From Cyanobacteria bacterium UBA11153 (lineage in GTDB: Bacteria > Cyanobacteriota > Cyanobacteriia > Cyanobacteriales > Coleofasciculaceae), in contig DOIX01000329.1 of assembly GCA_003511885.1 (NCBI GenBank), positions 5,963 to 13,282 on the forward strand: 7,320 bases of DNA, written 5' to 3'. Every line of letters starts with the position of its first letter. Positions within the stretch are counted from its first letter, which is position 1. Under the pieces are notes generated by a model. It did no database searches and had not been told where the DNA came from. It saw nothing but the letters and a program-made list of their open reading frames with translations. Shown here one piece after another: positions 4,831 through 7,320 of this stretch. The position numbers and the translations under genes were made by a program.

Positions 4831-6957
4831 TTACATATCGTTATCGTTGTCTTTCTTAGGTAAAAAAGTCGATAGCAAGCCCCATCTATCCCAGGTTTTT
4901 AAAGTATCCCAGCCATTAAAACTAATTGGCTTTTTAGTAAAATTAAGCCTGACTGTTTGCCCTAAACCGCAAAATTGTTGGGACTGATGGTGACTAGGTG
5001 GAGGAGGAATCCGGACAGTAACTCGTGCTAAAGGTTGCCCAACTAATTGAGGGGGAATAGCTGGCATAAGTGCTTGAACTTGAATCAGTCGAGTCCTTTC
5101 TTCAATCCCCTGAATGCTACTAATGGGCTGAACTAAATCTAATTTACCTGTAAGAGGTTCCGTATAACCTGCCAGAGTTACTTTTACAGGTTTATTAGGA
5201 TCAATTTGGCTAGCTTCTTTGGCGCTAACTACTGATTCAATCCAGAGTTCATTGCAATCGAGAAGAGTCAGAAAAGGTTCCGATTGGTTTACCTCTTCTC
5301 CCTCTTCTCTATCTGTTGTATAAATAACGCCTGTGAGGGGAGCAGGGACTTCCATATCTTGGCGTTTGCTATATAAGGATTGGGCTTGCTGAAGTTGGGC
5401 TTTGCTAGTAGAAATTTTTGCTTGTAAGGTATTTACTTCTCCGACTTGGGTTTGAATTTCTTGAATTAAATTTGCTTTTTGATCCGCGAAGTTGGAGCCA
5501 AGAGTTTGCTGATTATTTAAGGCGATACCTCTGTCGGAAGCAAGTAGAGAAGTTTGGGATGAACGAAGGGCTGCTTCGGCTTTTTTTATTTCTAACTCTG
5601 CCGCATCCCAGGTGAATTTTCGTAAATCTACCTGTTGTTGAGAAATTGCGCCTTCTTTATACAAAAAGTTATAACGTTCGTAGTCAATGCGGGCTGCTTC
5701 GGCTTTTTTCTTCGCTGTTTCTAGGGTGGCTTCTTGCTGGTTGACATCGATAGAGGCAATGACTTTATCTACTTGTCTTAAAGATTGTTCTTGGTTATCT
5801 ACATTTTGTAACTGAGCGTAGAGAAATGTTAAAGAACGACGTGCAGATTCCAGTTGAGAAATATTTTCTCGCACTATTCCTTCTAGTTGTAATAGGGATT
5901 GTTCTTCTGCCTGACTCCTTTGAATCCGGGCGAGTACTTGTCCTGTTTTTACTGTTGCACCAGGTTGGGCATAAAATGCACTAACTTTCCCATCAATGGG
6001 GGCTCGAAGTCGGACAATTCTCCCGTTAATTAGTCCTCCATCTACACCAATTGTCCCCAAACGATAGCCAATTGAGGCAATCCCAATTGCAGCTACTGCT
6101 ATTCCTAATAAGACAAAACCTGTGCCAGTGAAGACACGCTTCCAAGGAAATGGTGGGGCAACAATTGCTGGTTCTTCTACTTCTAAAATAACTGCACCAG
6201 TCCATTCCATCCAATCTGGTTCGGGACTAGGAGATTTGAGGTGATGTCCTTGAACGTAATTAAGATTTTCTTCTTTAACTAGTTCTAAGATAACGCCATC
6301 GGTAATAAATTTAGCTGTAACTGGACCGAGGGCTTTTACTCCTTCGAGAATGGCTTTAGTAAGGACACGACTGGTGGGTTCTGTTTTTAACTGTTGTATT
6401 AGTTGACCATCGACTTTAATTAAGTCTACGGCTAATTGCTGACATTGGAATAGAGTTAATTCTCGGTTAGCAAAGTTATCCAAGACAAGGGTACAGCCTA
6501 AACTTTTTAACTCGCGGATAAAGGCTCTGGCTGTGGTAAAGTTTTGGGCAATTGTCGATTCGGTTAGCTCAAAACTTAATTGTTTGGGATCGACTCCAGA
6601 TTGATCCAGTACGGTTTCAATATACTCAATTAAACTAAAGTCATTAAAGTCTTCTCCCGATAGATTAAAAGAAAGGCAGCGATTGGGCTGCTGGGCTAGT
6701 AATTCCGTCGCTTTTTTAATGACAATTTGGTCTAACTTGGTAAGCTGTCCCGCACGAGATATAGATGGAAAAAATTCTTGAGGAAGATGTAAGTTCCCTT
6801 CATCATCTCGCCAACGAAGCAGAACTTCATTATGCAAAACTATCCCTGTTTTTGAATGATATACAGGTTGAAACCAAAATTCAAACTGTCCGGATGATAA
6901 AGGATCCATTTCCGATAAAACAGTTGTATCTTTTGAGTTAAGTATCTCCAACAACAT
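4831..6957 (-). CDS. Degenerate EAL domain - membrane helix - HlyD-type periplasmic adaptor fusion (Alg44-like copolymerase)
   Basis: Probable c-di-GMP-responsive partner of the synthase. Residues 22-245 form a cytosolic EAL domain: EVLLRW (44-49, in place of EALLRW), FNLS with Asn98, FELTES (Glu130, Glu133), LIKVD with Lys181 and QG (236-237). Two catalytic motifs are altered: DDFG is DNFA (160-163) and AEGVE is TDGVI (219-223), so hydrolysis is probably lost while ligand binding may remain, as in the known degenerate EAL receptors FimX and LapD. One membrane helix lies at about 275-298. The periplasmic part is a HlyD-family adaptor: lipoyl half near 308-346 (RAPIDGKV), long alpha-helical hairpin about 350-530, second lipoyl half near 535-567 (VPAPLTGVIYT), beta-barrel to about 650, then a tail ending KKDNDNDM. 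The order sensor-helix-HlyD matches Alg44, whose sensor is PilZ. First gene of the operon, 72 bp before the synthase. The ATG at 6957 lacks a clear Shine-Dalgarno; Met17 is a less likely start. A general efflux adaptor is the alternative. Confidence 0.85.
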   Translation of the reverse strand: MLLEILNSKDTTVLSEMDPLSSGQFEFWFQPVYHSKTGIVLHNEVLLRWRDDEGNLHLPQEFFPSISRAGQLTKLDQIVIKKATELLAQQPNRCLSFNLSGEDFNDFSLIEYIETVLDQSGVDPKQLSFELTESTIAQNFTTARAFIRELKSLGCTLVLDNFANRELTLFQCQQLAVDLIKVDGQLIQQLKTEPTSRVLTKAILEGVKALGPVTAKFITDGVILELVKEENLNYVQGHHLKSPSPEPDWMEWTGAVILEVEEPAIVAPPFPWKRVFTGTGFVLLGIAVAAIGIASIGYRLGTIGVDGGLINGRIVRLRAPIDGKVSAFYAQPGATVKTGQVLARIQRSQAEEQSLLQLEGIVRENISQLESARRSLTFLYAQLQNVDNQEQSLRQVDKVIASIDVNQQEATLETAKKKAEAARIDYERYNFLYKEGAISQQQVDLRKFTWDAAELEIKKAEAALRSSQTSLLASDRGIALNNQQTLGSNFADQKANLIQEIQTQVGEVNTLQAKISTSKAQLQQAQSLYSKRQDMEVPAPLTGVIYTTDREEGEEVNQSEPFLTLLDCNELWIESVVSAKEASQIDPNKPVKVTLAGYTEPLTGKLDLVQPISSIQGIEERTRLIQVQALMPAIPPQLVGQPLARVTVRIPPPPSHHQSQQFCGLGQTVRLNFTKKPISFNGWDTLKTWDRWGLLSTFLPKKDNDNDM

Positions 6958-7041
6958 AGATTAATTTTCAGGTTAATATCACCAACTGGATGAGATAACT
7001 GAGGAATTCTCTAGATAGAGCGATATTTATATAATTCCCAA

Positions 7042-7069
7042 ATTATTCACCGATTTAGCTCATTGTCAA
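7042..7069 (-). promoter_or_regulatory. Putative sigma-70-type promoter of the polysaccharide operon
   Basis: The minus strand carries a perfect TTGACA (7069-7064), a 16-nt spacer and AATAAT (7047-7042), one mismatch from TATAAT. Transcription would start near 7035, leaving a leader of about 78 nt before the ATG at 6957. It is the best promoter I see on this strand in the region, but AT-rich DNA yields such matches by chance. Confidence 0.45.
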
Positions 7070-7180
7070 TCAAGTCTATTGAGTTAATCAACAGATTGAT
7101 ATAGCTAAAGTTATAGCAACCGCCAGAGCGATTAAGGCATTCTCAATTCCTCAAACTATTGATTTTACAGATTTCTGCTC

Positions 7181-7208
7181 TAGTCCCTAGCCCCGAGCCA
7201 ATAGTCCC
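7181..7208. repeat. Degenerate heptamer run TAGTCCC
   Basis: Reads TAGTCCC, TAGCCCC, GAGCCAA, TAGTCCC in register: two exact units 21 bp apart with two diverged units between. Likely a decayed STRR-type array, but short enough to be chance. Confidence 0.4.
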
Positions 7209-7320
7209 TTGCTATAAAAGTCATGCCAAAGCTAAGACGGAAATCTGACGGGGCGACAACTATGGCTGAAACCCTTCCACATTCTGGTGTGTAGCAAATC
7301 GCGTTTTCCAAAAATCGAGT

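Larger units (their letters stand above)
6958..7320. other. Leader and upstream region of the operon
   Basis: This 363-bp stretch has no clear gene. It contains a sigma-70-like promoter facing the EAL-HlyD gene (7042-7069), a small palindrome CTCTA-GA-TAGAG (7009-7020) in the predicted leader, and degenerate heptamers (7181-7208). Beyond about 7210 the sequence is different in texture; a 23-codon plus-strand frame starting MPKLRRKSDG (7223-7294) has no ribosome site and is not called. This end may belong to a neighbouring element cut by the window edge. Confidence 0.5.

Noticed and set aside
5418..5615. 65-codon open frame on the plus strand
   Set aside because: Antisense to the coiled-coil region of the HlyD part; Leu- and Arg-rich composition is what the complement of a Gln/Glu-rich coiled coil would give.
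6026..6214. 62-codon open frame on the minus strand in another frame
   Set aside because: Overlaps the membrane-helix region of the EAL-HlyD gene; Cys/Trp/Arg-rich shadow translation with no domain.
7223..7294. 23-codon plus-strand open frame MPKLRRKSDG...
   Set aside because: No ribosome binding site, very short, no recognised family; kept only as an observation about the right edge.

Overview
The window looks like chromosomal DNA of a filamentous cyanobacterium. Evidence: three GCGATCGC (HIP1) octamers, several arrays of tandem 7-bp repeats of the type known in filamentous cyanobacteria, interspersed GTAGGGTGCGTTA palindromes, moderately low GC, and an MsrA with the N-terminus [15 protein letters not shown], which I recall from cyanobacterial MsrA proteins. 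The genus cannot be fixed from this sequence alone. All four convincing genes lie on the minus strand.

Layout in transcription order (right to left). The leader region (6958-7320) carries a plausible sigma-70-type promoter. The first gene (6957-4831) encodes a 708-residue fusion of a degenerate EAL domain, one membrane helix and a HlyD-type periplasmic adaptor. After a 72-bp gap filled by two hairpins comes a 744-residue membrane glycosyltransferase 2 (4758-2524) resembling the alginate polymerase Alg8, with a C-terminal pectate-lyase-3/beta-helix-like domain fused to it. After a 130-bp gap with two heptamer repeat arrays comes a 326-residue exported polysaccharide-lyase-14-like protein (2393-1413). 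A 467-bp repeat-rich spacer separates this set from msrA (945-292). The first 291 bases hold no gene.

Interpretation: the first three genes form a compact candidate exopolysaccharide operon. It parallels the Pseudomonas alginate machinery: Alg8 (polymerase), Alg44 (PilZ c-di-GMP receptor plus HlyD-like periplasmic part), the beta-helix epimerase AlgG and the lyase AlgL. Here the PilZ sensor position seems to be taken by an EAL domain whose catalytic residues are partly replaced, so it may bind c-di-GMP without hydrolysing it. The beta-helix is part of the synthase polypeptide, and the lyase is of the PL14 rather than the AlgL type. The polymer is probably a polyuronate or similar beta-linked glycan, but its identity is not shown by the sequence. 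No outer-membrane exporter and no sugar-nucleotide enzyme lies in the window. MsrA is a housekeeping methionine sulfoxide repair enzyme, probably a separate unit.

A second theme is the repeats. Copies of one heptamer (CAGTTGA/TCAACTG) run into the 3' ends of both the synthase and the lyase genes in the same phase, so both proteins end in near-identical, repeat-encoded C-terminal peptides (LTVDS and LTLDSY).
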